NCBI GenBank assembly: GCA_029559035.1
Contig: JAKQCT010000032.1
Coordinates: 53,368 to 117,367 of the forward strand
DNA length: 64,000 bases
Origin: Acidobacteriota bacterium
Lineage (GTDB): Bacteria; Acidobacteriota; UBA4820
Direction: 5' to 3'
Shown: piece by piece, positions 26,439 to 33,723 of the stretch
How positions within the stretch are numbered: the stretch's first letter is position 1
Layout: each line of letters begins with the position of its first letter
Notes under the pieces: model-generated
What the model saw: only the letters and a program-made list of their open reading frames with translations
Told to the model about the DNA's origin: nothing
Database searches by the model: none
Made by a program: the position numbers and the translations under genes

Positions 26439-26944
26439 TCGCCTTCCCTGATGAGTTTTTTTATCCTTTTCTTGACGAATTCGCGCTTGAGCGGCGAAAC
26501 ATGGTCTATCATGAGCACGCCGTCGAGGTGGTCGAGTTCGTGTCCCATCGCCTTGGAGATGAAATCCTCGCCCTCCACTTCGAAGGGGTTGCCGTCCCTG
26601 TCGAGAGCCCTGACCTTCATCTTTTTGGGCCTTTGCGTCTTGACGAAGATCTGGGGGAAGGAGAGGCATCCCTCTTCGCAGTCCATCTTTCCTTCGGCGG
26701 AGACTATCTCCGGGTTTATGAAATATCTGATGTCTTCCTTTCCTTCAAGCGCCCCGAAATCGATGACGACGATCCTCAGAGGCACGCCGACCTGGTTTCC
26801 CGCCAGGCCCGCGCCCCTCGCGAACCTCATGGTTTCGACCATGTCGTCGAGGAGCGACCGTATCTTGTCGTCCACCTTTTCGACAGGCTTCGCCTTTTCC
26901 CTGAGCACTTGAGAGCCGTAAAGTTCTATCTTCAATATGGCCAT
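26411..26944 (-). CDS. def: Peptide deformylase
   Basis: 177 residues. Removes the formyl group from nascent N-terminal Met. All three active-site motifs are present: GAGLAGNQVG (motif I; Gly-Asn where most enzymes have Ala-x), EGCLSFP (Cys metal ligand) and HELDHLDG (His ligands and catalytic Glu). Works with the overlapping fmt. Start ATG at 26944 with GGAAG upstream. Confidence 0.96.
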   Translation of the reverse strand: MAILKIELYGSQVLREKAKPVEKVDDKIRSLLDDMVETMRFARGAGLAGNQVGVPLRIVVIDFGALEGKEDIRYFINPEIVSAEGKMDCEEGCLSFPQIFVKTQRPKKMKVRALDRDGNPFEVEGEDFISKAMGHELDHLDGVLMIDHVSPLKREFVKKRIKKLIREGEWENPYPQE

Positions 26945-26957
26945 CTTGCTTCCGTTT

Positions 26958-27773
26958 CTAGCCCTTCTCCCTCATCTGCCTGATGAAATCCTCGACCCTT
27001 TTCTCGAGGATCTTTTCAAGGGCATTCATCAGTTTAGGGTTGCCCTTGAGCGCGTTCCTCGCGTCGTCGCCTTTCAGTTCCGCTATCATGATATCGCCCT
27101 TCGCTACGAGGGTGGCGGTTCTCGGCACTTTGTTCAGGAATGACGCCTCGCCGACGATCTCTCCCCCGGAAAGCGTCTTTATGCAGGTTTCTTCTCCGGC
27201 GATCCTCGTCAGGACGTCCATCTCCCCTTCAAGGATGATGTAGAGAGAATCTCCCTCCTCGCCTTCGCTTATGAGTGTTTCCCCTTCTCCCAGCCTTATC
27301 ACCGAGCACTGGTCGGCCAGGTCCCCGAGCTCTTCCTTGGGAGGGTCGAAGATGTTCTGGAGCGCTTCCTGGATGATATCCCTGAGGTCCTTCCCGCGGG
27401 GCGGTTCCTCGGCGGCCTCCGAGTCCATCGAAATGTCGAAGGAGAAGCTGTCGTCCTCCTTCTTCTGGTCGACGGCTTTTATCGCGTTCTTTATCTCCTC
27501 GTCATCGGGAAGGAGCTTCTCGGCCTTTTTCAGGAGGGCGAAAGCTTTTTCTCTCTGGCGCTCCTTGAGGTTCTCGTTGGCTTCTTCGACGAATATCCTC
27601 GCGGCGCTCTCCTTGTCGCCCATCCCTTCAAAGGCTTCGGCGAGCCTCATCAGGATGTTCAGGTCGCGGGGGGCCGCCTTCAGCTTTTCCTGAAGCAGCT
27701 TTATGGCCTTCTTGTAATCCCCTTTTTTAATGAGGGCCTGCGGGTCTTCTTCCTTCTTGCCGAAAAGCGCCAT
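26958..27773 (-). CDS. TPR plus cyclic-nucleotide-binding domain protein
   Basis: 271 residues; start set at 27773 (TTGGAGG upstream, product MALFGKKEED) rather than the ATG at 27821. Residues about 8-110 form TPR-like helices (KGDYKKAIKLLQEKLKAAP ... AFALLKKAEKLLPDDEE). About 145-265 is a cNMP-binding beta-barrel (LISEGEEGDSLYIILEGEMDVL ... GGEIVGEASFLNKVPRTATLVA). The phosphate-binding cassette reads GEASFLNKVPRTATL, with the conserved Arg. No DNA-binding or kinase domain, so it is probably a cytosolic signalling adaptor. It sits 13 bp upstream of def and may be cotranscribed with it. Confidence 0.85.
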   Translation of the reverse strand: MALFGKKEEDPQALIKKGDYKKAIKLLQEKLKAAPRDLNILMRLAEAFEGMGDKESAARIFVEEANENLKERQREKAFALLKKAEKLLPDDEEIKNAIKAVDQKKEDDSFSFDISMDSEAAEEPPRGKDLRDIIQEALQNIFDPPKEELGDLADQCSVIRLGEGETLISEGEEGDSLYIILEGEMDVLTRIAGEETCIKTLSGGEIVGEASFLNKVPRTATLVAKGDIMIAELKGDDARNALKGNPKLMNALEKILEKRVEDFIRQMREKG

Positions 27774-27889
27774 GTTCGTCCTCCAAGTCAATAATTTACC
27801 ACCGAAAAGCCTTTCCCTCAACCTTCAGGGAGGCGAAGGTTTTTATAAACAGCGAAATCGTTGTAAAATTAGCTTTTCTTGGAGAGACC

Positions 27890-28768
27890 ATGGCGGATTA
27901 TTATCCTTACAATTTCGGCGGGCTTCCGGAAGAAAACTCCGCCCTTGAAGCTTCCCGCTTCGTCATCCTTCCCGTTGGCTACGAGGCTACCACTACCTAC
28001 GGCAAGGGAACCAAGAAAGGCCCCTCGGCGATAATGGACGCCTCGAGGAACATGGAACTTTACGACGAGGAGCTCTGCTCGGAGCCTTTCCTGCACGGCA
28101 TACACACGGCGGGAGACCTTCTTTTCCACTCGATCGCTCCGGAGGCGATGCTCGAAACGGTCGAGGAGGCGGCGGCGGGGTTCCTGTCTAAAGGCAAATT
28201 CCTCGTCTCCCTGGGCGGCGAACATTCGATTTCGTACCCTTTATTCGAAGCGCACAGGAAGCATTTCGGGAAGATCGGCGTCCTCCAGGTAGACGCCCAT
28301 CTCGACCTCCGCGAAAGCTATGAGGGAACTCCATTCAGCCACGCGGCCGTGATGAGAAGGATATGCGAAAAGACCCGCGACATCGTCCAGGTAGGGATCC
28401 GGTCCTATTCGGTCGAGGAGGCCGAATTCATAAAGAGCGGGCCGACCAAGATATTCTGGGCGAAGGATATCGTTTCGGATGACGACTGGATAGAAAAGGC
28501 CGTTTCTCTCCTTCCCGAAAAGGTTTACCTGACGGTGGACGTGGACGGGTTCGATCCATCCATTATGCCGGCGACCGGAACGCCCGAACCGGGAGGGATG
28601 GGATACTACCAGACGCTTAAACTACTGAGAACGCTCGCGCAAAAAAGAACAGTCGTCGGCGCGGATTTCGTCGAACTGGCGCCCATTCCCGGCCACCCCG
28701 CGAGCGATTTCCTAGTTTCCAAGCTCATCTACAAGACCATAGGCTACATCGGAGGCGCGGGAAAATGA
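27890..28768 (+). CDS. speB: Agmatinase-family ureohydrolase
   Basis: 292 residues. Hydrolyses agmatine (or a related guanidino compound) to putrescine and urea. Binuclear Mn ligands are seen in SLGGEHSIS, VDAHLDLR and VDVDGFDPS. Length and motifs fit bacterial agmatinases better than arginases, but substrate is not proved. GGAGAG lies before the ATG and a TAAAAT -10-like box at 27864-27869. It is divergent from the TPR-cNMP gene. Its stop overlaps the next gene (GT2) by 4 bp, an unusual partnership of polyamine and lipid-glycan genes. Confidence 0.9.
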   Translation: MADYYPYNFGGLPEENSALEASRFVILPVGYEATTTYGKGTKKGPSAIMDASRNMELYDEELCSEPFLHGIHTAGDLLFHSIAPEAMLETVEEAAAGFLSKGKFLVSLGGEHSISYPLFEAHRKHFGKIGVLQVDAHLDLRESYEGTPFSHAAVMRRICEKTRDIVQVGIRSYSVEEAEFIKSGPTKIFWAKDIVSDDDWIEKAVSLLPEKVYLTVDVDGFDPSIMPATGTPEPGGMGYYQTLKLLRTLAQKRTVVGADFVELAPIPGHPASDFLVSKLIYKTIGYIGGAGK

Positions 28769-29481
28769 CGGGTCCCGCCTACTCGATCGTGGTCCCAGTC
28801 TACAACGAAGAGGACAACGTACCGAAACTGACGAAAGAGATAACCGACGTCATGTCGCTTCTGGGCAAACCTTACGAGCTCATATATGTCGATGACGGGT
28901 CGAAGGACGGGAGCCTCGAAGCCCTGAAAACCGTCAGGAAGGGAAACGCGAACATCCGCGTCCTCGTCTTCGAGAAGAACTGCGGGCAGAGCGCCGCGCT
29001 TGAAGCAGGGATAAGAAACTCGAGGGGAGAAGTTATCATCACCCTCGACGCGGACCTTCAGAACGACCCTGCGGACATACCGCTCCTTCTGGAAGCGCTT
29101 CCGCCTGTCGACGCCGTCGTCGGATGGCGCGCATCGAGGCAGGATTCCCTCAACAAGAAGATGACCTCGCGGACCGGGAACTTCCTCAGGAATTTCATCC
29201 TTCGCGAAAAGATCCACGACACGGGCTGTTCGCTGAAGGCATTCAAAAGGCACGCCGTAGAAAGGCTGAAGCTCTTCAGGGGGATGCACCGCTTCCTTCC
29301 CGCCCTTGTCGAAGCGGAAGGATACAGCGTCGTCGAGGTGAAGGTGAACCACAGGCCCCGCGTCCACGGAAAGACGAAGTACGGATTTTTCGACCGCTTC
29401 AGGGCCACCGCGTCCGACGTCTTCGCCGTCCTCTGGATGAAGCGGAGGGTCTCAAGGTACAGGATCAGGGAGGAGATTTGA
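28765..29481 (+). CDS. Family 2 glycosyltransferase, dolichyl-phosphate-mannose synthase-like
   Basis: 238 residues. GT-A fold with YSIVVPVYNEEDNVPKL at the N-terminus, YVDDGSKDGS and the metal-binding DADLQNDP; DTGCSLKAF is also typical. It should load a hexose from a nucleotide sugar on polyprenyl phosphate at the cytoplasmic face. No C-terminal membrane segments are present, unlike ArnC. The LAB_N protein and ArnT-like enzyme follow with overlapping codons, making a donor synthesis, translocation and transfer pathway likely. Confidence 0.9.
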   Translation: MTGPAYSIVVPVYNEEDNVPKLTKEITDVMSLLGKPYELIYVDDGSKDGSLEALKTVRKGNANIRVLVFEKNCGQSAALEAGIRNSRGEVIITLDADLQNDPADIPLLLEALPPVDAVVGWRASRQDSLNKKMTSRTGNFLRNFILREKIHDTGCSLKAFKRHAVERLKLFRGMHRFLPALVEAEGYSVVEVKVNHRPRVHGKTKYGFFDRFRATASDVFAVLWMKRRVSRYRIREEI

Positions 29482-29771
29482 GCTTCGCATCGATTTTAAC
29501 CTCCAAGACATTCTGGGTGGCATTCGGCCTCGTCGGCCAGGCCGCCTTTTTCATGCGCTTCCTCGTTCAGTGGCTGGCGAGCGAAAAGGCCGGTAAAAGC
29601 ACTATCCCGATATCCTTCTGGTATTTCTCGATAATCGGGGCGACCATCCTCCTCGCCTACGCGATACACCAGAAGGACCCCGTCTTCATACTGGGGCAGT
29701 CCGCGGGCTTCCTCATCTACTTCAGGAACCTATGGCTAATAAGGAAAACGGGCCAGAGCGCCAGTGACTAA
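29478..29771 (+). CDS. LAB_N (lipid A biosynthesis N-terminal) domain membrane protein
   Basis: 97 residues starting at TTG 29478, with AGGAG at 29471; the TTG overlaps the GT2 stop (TTTGA). Three hydrophobic helices; motifs WVAFGLVGQAAFFMRFLVQW, PISFWYFSIIGA and QSAGFLIYFRNLWLI are characteristic of LAB_N. The domain occurs next to DPM-like and ArnT-like enzymes and is suspected to help move or handle the polyprenyl-phosphate sugar across the membrane; this is not proved. Overlaps the following ArnT-like gene by 8 bp. Confidence 0.88.
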   Translation: MSFASILTSKTFWVAFGLVGQAAFFMRFLVQWLASEKAGKSTIPISFWYFSIIGATILLAYAIHQKDPVFILGQSAGFLIYFRNLWLIRKTGQSASD

Positions 29772-31332
29772 AAAGCCCGGGTTCTTCCTTCTCCTTTTCA
29801 TCCTGGTCCCCCTCTCCCTCATTCCCTTCCGGGGCCTGTGGGCCCCCGACGAGGCGCGCTACGCGAGGGTCGCCGCGGAGATGAAGGACGCGGGAAGCTT
29901 CGTGGTCCCGAAGCTGAACGGTTCCCTTTACGCGGAGAAGCCTCCGCTCTTCTTCGACCTGACCATCCTGTCATCCGTCTTCTCGAAGAGCGTCCCGGAG
30001 TACGCGGTCAAGATCGTTTCGCTCCTCTCCGCCCTGCTCATCGCCCTGCTTCTCATCGCCATAGGAAAAAAGTTCGGCCTCAGGGATGCCGCCCTTCCGG
30101 TCATCCTCCTTCTGGGGATGCCGCGCTTCCTGTGGCAGGCGCAGTTCGGCCAGATAGACATGCTCCTCTGCGCCCTCATCTATCTCCAGTTCTTCTTCGG
30201 CCTCTCCCTTCTGACCGATGAGAAAGGCGCCGGGAGGAACTCTCTTCTTCTCGGCCTTTCCTCCTTCCTTGCCGTCGTCTCGAAAGGCCCGGCGGGAGTT
30301 CTTCCGACGCTCATCGTATTGATCGTTTTCGCGATCTGCTACGGCCATCATAAAAGGCTCATCGCCGTGGGAGGAAGCGTCCTCGTCACCATCTCCCTCG
30401 CCGCCGCGTGGCTCGCCGCGGCCGGAACGATCGCCGGCTGGGATTACCCGAGGTCACTCCTTTTCAAGCAGACGGTCACGAGGTACCTCGATCCCTGGCA
30501 CCATTACGCCCCGTGGCACTATTACCTGAAAGTCATGTGGGGCGAGGGATTTCCAATTATCCTTTTCCTCATACCCGCGCTCGTCATGATCGTCAGGAGC
30601 AAGGAGACAAAGGAAAAGAGATGGGCGTTCCCCCTTCTTGTCATCTTCGTCTGGCTTCTCTTCTTCTCGGTGTCGAGCGCCAAGAGGAGCGTCTACATCC
30701 TGCCTATCTATCCTGCGGCCGCCCTCCTTCTGTCATTCGCCGTCGAAAAGTGGAACGAAGGCGGATGGGAGAAAAAGGGGCTGAAGATCATCTCCGCCAT
30801 CGTCGCCCTGCTCTTCGGCGCCGCCGCTGTATTCGCACTCATGACAAACAGGATACCCGCGGAGTTCGCGGGGTTAAGGGTCTATCTCGTCACCGGCCTC
30901 GCGGCGTTCTTCGTCTTCTCCCTTGTTTCTTTTGTCAGGCTCCTCAGGAACTACAGTTTCGCCCCCCAGCTCTTCGCCATAGCCTCGTGCCTGTTCATGC
31001 TGATTGCCGGCATCCCGGTAGTAAGGGCGCTCGATCCGGTCAAGGCGCCGTACGCCCTCGCCAGGGAATTCAAGCAGAAGCTCACGGGAGAGAAGAAACT
31101 TGGCGTCTTCGGTTCCCTCGTCCCGTCTGTCAACTACTACCTCGACACGACGACGCCCCTCTTCAAGGAAAAGGACGAAGAAAAAGCGGCGAGGTTCCTG
31201 GAATCGGGAAACTATCTTCTTATCGAAAAAGAAGAGATGGAAAAAAGCCCCTTCAGGGACAATCCAACCGCCTGGAGAGGCAGGATCGGCGGCAGCGACT
31301 ACCTCGTGATAACTGGGAAAGCAGGCGATTGA
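29764..31332 (+). CDS. ArnT-like polyprenyl-phosphate-sugar transferase (GT39/GT83 type)
   Basis: 522 residues, GTG start inside the LAB_N gene. N-terminal helix, then the acidic loop LWAPDEARYARVAAEM and YAEKPPLFFDL, matching ArnT-type transferases; 11-12 membrane segments and a C-terminal periplasmic domain. It should take the sugar made by the upstream GT2 and add it to an outer-leaflet acceptor such as lipid A or a protein. It is the last gene of the four-gene operon. Diverged from the paralogue at 313-1917, so the two probably act on different acceptors. Confidence 0.88.
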   Translation: MTKKPGFFLLLFILVPLSLIPFRGLWAPDEARYARVAAEMKDAGSFVVPKLNGSLYAEKPPLFFDLTILSSVFSKSVPEYAVKIVSLLSALLIALLLIAIGKKFGLRDAALPVILLLGMPRFLWQAQFGQIDMLLCALIYLQFFFGLSLLTDEKGAGRNSLLLGLSSFLAVVSKGPAGVLPTLIVLIVFAICYGHHKRLIAVGGSVLVTISLAAAWLAAAGTIAGWDYPRSLLFKQTVTRYLDPWHHYAPWHYYLKVMWGEGFPIILFLIPALVMIVRSKETKEKRWAFPLLVIFVWLLFFSVSSAKRSVYILPIYPAAALLLSFAVEKWNEGGWEKKGLKIISAIVALLFGAAAVFALMTNRIPAEFAGLRVYLVTGLAAFFVFSLVSFVRLLRNYSFAPQLFAIASCLFMLIAGIPVVRALDPVKAPYALAREFKQKLTGEKKLGVFGSLVPSVNYYLDTTTPLFKEKDEEKAARFLESGNYLLIEKEEMEKSPFRDNPTAWRGRIGGSDYLVITGKAGD

Positions 31333-31365
31333 GGCTGAAGTTCGCATGGAATTGATATTCCTGTC

Positions 31366-31386
31366 ATTCCGTGCTTGACACGGAAT
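31366..31386. repeat. Short inverted-repeat element
   Basis: 8-bp inverted repeat ATTCCGTG/CACGGAAT with a 5-nt loop, embedded in TGTCATTCCG...GGAATCCAG, a form seen in many bacterial genomes as a dispersed intergenic repeat. It fills the gap after the ArnT-like gene. Confidence 0.45.
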
Positions 31387-31437
31387 CCAGCAACCCGCGG
31401 ATTCTGGCTGCGCCGGGTCGGAGGAGAAAGGAACAGA

Positions 31438-31758
31438 ATGCGCGGGAACATCTGCCCCAAATGCGGGAAAGCGGTCATGACCTACGGGGATTTCTTCTGG
31501 AAACACCAGCCTTACAAAAGAGCCAATTGCTCGAACTGCGGAGTGGAGCTTTCAAGGAGCAGGAAGGTCTTATTCCTTATCCCTTCTTTCGTGCTCTTCG
31601 CTTTAATCCTCGTTTTCGCGACTGTTTACGTTTTCGCCGCAGGAGTAGTACCCAAAGGGCTCGCCCTTTTCTCCGCCCTGATCCTTTTCGTCTCAGGCGC
31701 GTTTCTGACGAACTACCTCGGTTTCGCCGCGGTCGGGTGGAAGGCAAAGGAAAAATAG
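31438..31758 (+). CDS. Small zinc-ribbon membrane protein
   Basis: 106 residues, ATG at 31438 with GGAGG upstream. N-terminal zinc ribbon (NICPKCGKAV ... ANCSNCGVEL), followed by two membrane helices (about 46-68 and 73-95). No known function; the architecture suggests a cytoplasmic metal- or protein-binding head anchored in the inner membrane. The longer frame starting at 31375 lacks an SD. Confidence 0.65.
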   Translation: MRGNICPKCGKAVMTYGDFFWKHQPYKRANCSNCGVELSRSRKVLFLIPSFVLFALILVFATVYVFAAGVVPKGLALFSALILFVSGAFLTNYLGFAAVGWKAKEK

Positions 31759-31935
31759 AGACTCTTCGGGAATCATGCCCATGGCGGAAGGCTGTCATTA
31801 GCGCTGATGGCTGAAGAGCTGAAGCTCGAAAGAGAAAAGACTCAACAATTTTTCACTTTTCATTTTTCAACTTTCAATTTTCAATGTAAGCGAAGCTTGC
31901 CTCGTGCAGATGGTCCGGGCTGAAGATCATCTTGA
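31759..31935. repeat. Intergenic gap with dispersed repeat
   Basis: Holds the direct repeat GATGGCTGAAGAGCTGAAG (within 31804-31824, repeated at 32987-33007) and an inverted copy of the TTGAAAA/GTGAAAA repeat at about 31848-31890. No gene seen. Confidence 0.6.
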
Positions 31936-32874
31936 TCAGTAAAGCTCGTCTTCCCAGGAGCCGGGATCTTCGAGCGATTCCAGGTGAGTTATCACCGCGA
32001 TCTCCGGTAGAGTGTTCTTGATTTCCTTTTCGATTTGTTCCGCCATCCGATGGCCTTCCCGGACGGTCCAGTCGCCGGGGACCAGGAGATGAAACTCGAC
32101 GAATCTTCGCGATCCGGACTGCCTTGTTTTCAGTGCGTGATACACGATGCCTTTATCAACATATGCGCCAAGGATATCCAGGATCTTCTTCTGTTCAGCA
32201 GGCGGAAGAGAGGTGTCCATCAGTCCGTGCACGGACTTTCTGATGATGGATACGCCGGACCAGATAATGTTCGCGGCGACCGCGAGGGCGACTATGGGGT
32301 CGAGCCTCAGCCAGCCCGTTATCGCCACCGCTCCGACTCCCGCGAGAACTCCGACTGACGTCCAAACATCCGTCATCAAGTGGGTCGAGTTGGCTTCTAG
32401 TGTAATGGAGTTGTGTTTTCTTCCGGCCTTTTTCAGGATAGCCGCGACGCCAAGGTTGATGAGCGAGGCTCCTACGGAAACGGCCAGCCCCAATCCGATC
32501 TGTTCAAGCGGCCTGGGCGTGATTATCCTTTTCACAGAAGCCGCCGCGATGGCCAAGGCGGCCACGATAATGAGCGTTCCTTCTACGGCGCTCGAAAAGT
32601 ATTCGGCCTTGCTGTGGCCGTAGGCGTGATCCTTGTCGGGAGGCCGGGCCGCCACGGTCAGCATCGCCAGGGCCATCAGCGCGCCCGCAAGGTTGACAAG
32701 CGATTCGACGGCGTCAGACAGGAGCCCGATGGAGCCCGTCAGGAAGTAAGCGACAGTCTTCAGACAGATCGTCGCCACGGCAGCCGCAACCGACAGCCAC
32801 GCGAATTTTTTAAGGAACGACCTGTGGCCGGAATTTTCAGCCATCAAGACTGCCGCAGTGAGAGTTCGCTCCAT
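31936..32874 (-). CDS. Cation diffusion facilitator family transporter
   Basis: 312 residues: six membrane helices then a cytoplasmic ferredoxin-like domain. Proton-coupled efflux of a divalent metal. Helix 5 has the metal-site HxxxD (THLMTD). At the helix 2 site, where characterised zinc members have DxxxD, this protein has VESLVN, i.e. Glu and Asn. This may alter specificity (not simple Zn). A basic/His segment KDHAYGHSKAEYF is typical of the family. SD at the chosen ATG is weak; Met11 is an alternative. The gene lies between 21-bp direct repeats at 31804 and 32987 and may be a transferred unit. Confidence 0.85.
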   Translation of the reverse strand: MERTLTAAVLMAENSGHRSFLKKFAWLSVAAAVATICLKTVAYFLTGSIGLLSDAVESLVNLAGALMALAMLTVAARPPDKDHAYGHSKAEYFSSAVEGTLIIVAALAIAAASVKRIITPRPLEQIGLGLAVSVGASLINLGVAAILKKAGRKHNSITLEANSTHLMTDVWTSVGVLAGVGAVAITGWLRLDPIVALAVAANIIWSGVSIIRKSVHGLMDTSLPPAEQKKILDILGAYVDKGIVYHALKTRQSGSRRFVEFHLLVPGDWTVREGHRMAEQIEKEIKNTLPEIAVITHLESLEDPGSWEDELY

Positions 32875-32986
32875 CGTTCATGTTCTTTTATTCCTTCTGC
32901 AAGATACCTGCCTCGCCAAAGCCATATTATATTCCCCTGCTTCCTCCAATCAAAGAGACAGGGCGGATCAGGCTGAAGGATGCAGA

Positions 32987-33007
32987 CTGATGGCTGAAGA
33001 GCTGAAG
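32987..33007. repeat. Second copy of 21-bp direct repeat flanking the CDF gene
   Basis: Same sequence and orientation as 31804-31824 (contains GATGGCTGAAGAGCTGAAG). The two copies bracket the CDF gene. Confidence 0.6.
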
Positions 33008-33012
33008 TTCAA

Positions 33013-33041
33013 TTGGAGCGATCCTATGATCATGATATAAT
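33013..33041 (+). promoter_or_regulatory. Promoter for leaderless small gene
   Basis: TTGGAG (33013-33018), 17-bp spacer, TATAAT (33036-33041). The start point would be about 33048, only 3 bases before the ATG at 33051, with no room for an SD. Confidence 0.55.
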
Positions 33042-33050
33042 AACGATGTC

Positions 33051-33257
33051 ATGAAAGTGGAAGAACCCTTGCTGGCATTCGACATAACGGCGTTCTCGGT
33101 GGCTTCTCTCGGAGACGAATCCGACGAAAAAGCGTTCTGGTTTTCCAAGACACCGCAGGAAAGGCTCTTGGCCCTTGAATACATGAGGCAGGTGGCGTAT
33201 GGCTATGATCCGGATACCGAAAGACTTCAAAGAATTATTGAAGTTATTGAACTCTAA
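33051..33257 (+). CDS. Small protein upstream of nucleotidyltransferase (putative antitoxin-like partner)
   Basis: 68 residues, no SD, probably translated from a leaderless mRNA. The sequence FWFSKTPQERLLALEYMRQ ... ERLQRIIEVIEL resembles small proteins often encoded just before stand-alone nucleotidyltransferases. It overlaps the following nucleotidyltransferase gene by 59 bp. The pair is organised like a toxin-antitoxin operon, but that function is inferred only. Cytosolic, helical, acidic. Confidence 0.6.
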   Translation: MKVEEPLLAFDITAFSVASLGDESDEKAFWFSKTPQERLLALEYMRQVAYGYDPDTERLQRIIEVIEL

Positions 33258-33648
33258 CGGGGTCAAGTACCTCGTCGTCGGAGGATACGCGGTCGGCTAC
33301 TACGGCTATCCGCGTCCCACGGGCGACCTGGACATCTGGATCCTGATCTCCCAGGAAAACGCCTCCAAAGTAACATCCTCTTTGATGGAATTCGGGTTCA
33401 GCTCGACAGACCTTTCCGAAAAACTCTTTTTGAAAGAAAAAAGCCTTGTCCGGCTGGGATTGCCCCCGGTAAGGGTCGAGATACTGACAACGGCTACGGG
33501 TGTTTCCTTCGATGATTGCTACAAAAGGAAAACAACCGACACGGTAGACGGAGTGCAAATAGATTTCATCTCCCTACAGGACCTCAAGAAGAACAAGGAA
33601 GCCATAGGGTCGCACAAGGACCTGAACGATCTGGAGAATCTGCCGTAG
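33199..33648 (+). CDS. Nucleotidyltransferase (AbiEii/MNT-like fold)
   Basis: 149 residues. N-terminal nucleotidyltransferase signature YLVVGGYAVGYYGYPRPTGDLDIWI: the GG-x-A helix and the two catalytic Asp (DLD). A later VRVEILTTATG could provide the third acidic residue. Start ATG at 33199 (AGGTGG upstream) or 33205. Members of this group include toxins and antitoxins that nucleotidylate RNA or proteins, as well as uncharacterised enzymes; the target here is unknown. Followed by a strong terminator. Confidence 0.75.
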   Translation: MAMIRIPKDFKELLKLLNSNGVKYLVVGGYAVGYYGYPRPTGDLDIWILISQENASKVTSSLMEFGFSSTDLSEKLFLKEKSLVRLGLPPVRVEILTTATGVSFDDCYKRKTTDTVDGVQIDFISLQDLKKNKEAIGSHKDLNDLENLP

Positions 33649-33673
33649 GGAAGCAGTTTAAGAGCGGCAAAAC

Positions 33674-33700
33674 AAAAGCCCGGGTTTGCCCCGGGCTTTT
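33674..33700. terminator. Bidirectional intrinsic terminator
   Basis: 11-bp stem AAAAGCCCGGG/CCCGGGCTTTT with a 5-nt loop. It serves the nucleotidyltransferase operon on + and gcvPB on -. Confidence 0.85.
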
Positions 33701-33723
33701 TAACTTCAGTTCTTGAGCATTCG

